Shown piece by piece: positions 63,801-64,000 of a DNA stretch of 64,000 bases. A program made the translations under genes and the position numbers. The stretch is from Piper betle (Eukaryota; Streptophyta; Magnoliopsida; Piperales; Piperaceae). The first letter of the stretch is position 1; the number at the start of each line of letters is the position of its first letter. Where the stretch lies: positions 39,818 through 103,817 of the forward strand of contig JAURVB010004843.1 of the NCBI GenBank assembly GCA_033002965.1, written 5' to 3'. Below the pieces are notes generated by a model. The model saw only the letters and a list, made by a program, of their open reading frames with translations, did not search any database and had not been told where the DNA came from.

Positions 63801-64000
63801 TATCGGAATCAGTCACAGTTGCTTTCTTATATTGAAATGACAATGTTTTGAGTGTGAAATTGATAAATTAGTAATGAGTACATGTGTGTTATGGGCGGGA
63901 ATGAACACAATTTAATAGATAAATTGCATTCAATAATAAGATATATTGTAATAATTAAATTACATAGAGATTCTAATTCTAAAAATAAACTTTAATTAAA
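60860..64000. other. Intergenic DNA to the window end
   Basis: AT-rich with an AT microsatellite near 61084-61122. Open frames are short and unrecognised. No gene, RNA or complete element supported. Confidence 0.4.

Noticed and set aside
1..64000. CRISPR arrays, bacterial operons, phage or defence systems
   Set aside because: The window is plant nuclear DNA; the only spaced repeats are transposon-derived.

Overview
This is a 64 kb piece of a flowering-plant nuclear chromosome. The evidence is multi-exon genes with GT-AG introns, plant-only protein families (NAC, B3/NGATHA-like, HIPP, COMT), AT-rich intergenic DNA full of plant transposon relics, and no operon structure. The B3 protein resembles grass/monocot members as I remember them, and several first exons are strongly GC-rich, so a non-grass monocot is the best guess; this is inference.

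Layout: 1-1110 is a foldback element with long inverted repeats around a tRNA-like sequence, cut by the window edge. 1120-1540 is a GC-rich tandem duplication followed by two perfect hairpins. 7821-11864 (+) is a membrane-tethered NAC transcription factor gene of seven exons with a reading-frame break in exon 3. 14414-15040 (-) is a prenylated heavy-metal-associated protein (HIPP-A). 18697-20561 (+) is an OTU-domain deubiquitinase of four exons. 22497-22622 (+) is an unrecognised 41-codon ORF. 24432-27960 (-) is a truncated, decayed Ty1-copia element with its 5' LTR and primer-binding site. Abutting it, 27961-31321 (+) is a decayed En/Spm (CACTA)-like element with three tandem exon-like repeats and a subterminal-repeat end. 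32909-34269 (+) is a second HIPP gene (HIPP-B) with the same exon phasing as HIPP-A. 37002-37124 (+) is a possible short secreted-peptide ORF or gene relic. 43883-44946 (-) is a B3-domain, NGATHA-like repressor gene. 55814-58380 (-) is a complete four-exon caffeic acid O-methyltransferase gene with a CACTA-type MITE in intron 1 and an AC element beside its TATA box.

The remaining ~45 kb is intergenic and holds hAT-, CACTA- and Mutator-type MITE relics, direct repeats and AT microsatellites. The genes do not form a pathway or cluster: they are independent regulatory (NAC, B3), protein-turnover (OTU), metal-handling (two HIPPs) and phenylpropanoid (COMT) genes.

I found no convincing new biological system. 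The observations most worth checking are the frame breaks in the NAC and B3 genes, the unrecognised small ORFs, and the tRNA-containing foldback element. Exon boundaries were read by eye from splice signals, frame continuity and remembered family conservation.
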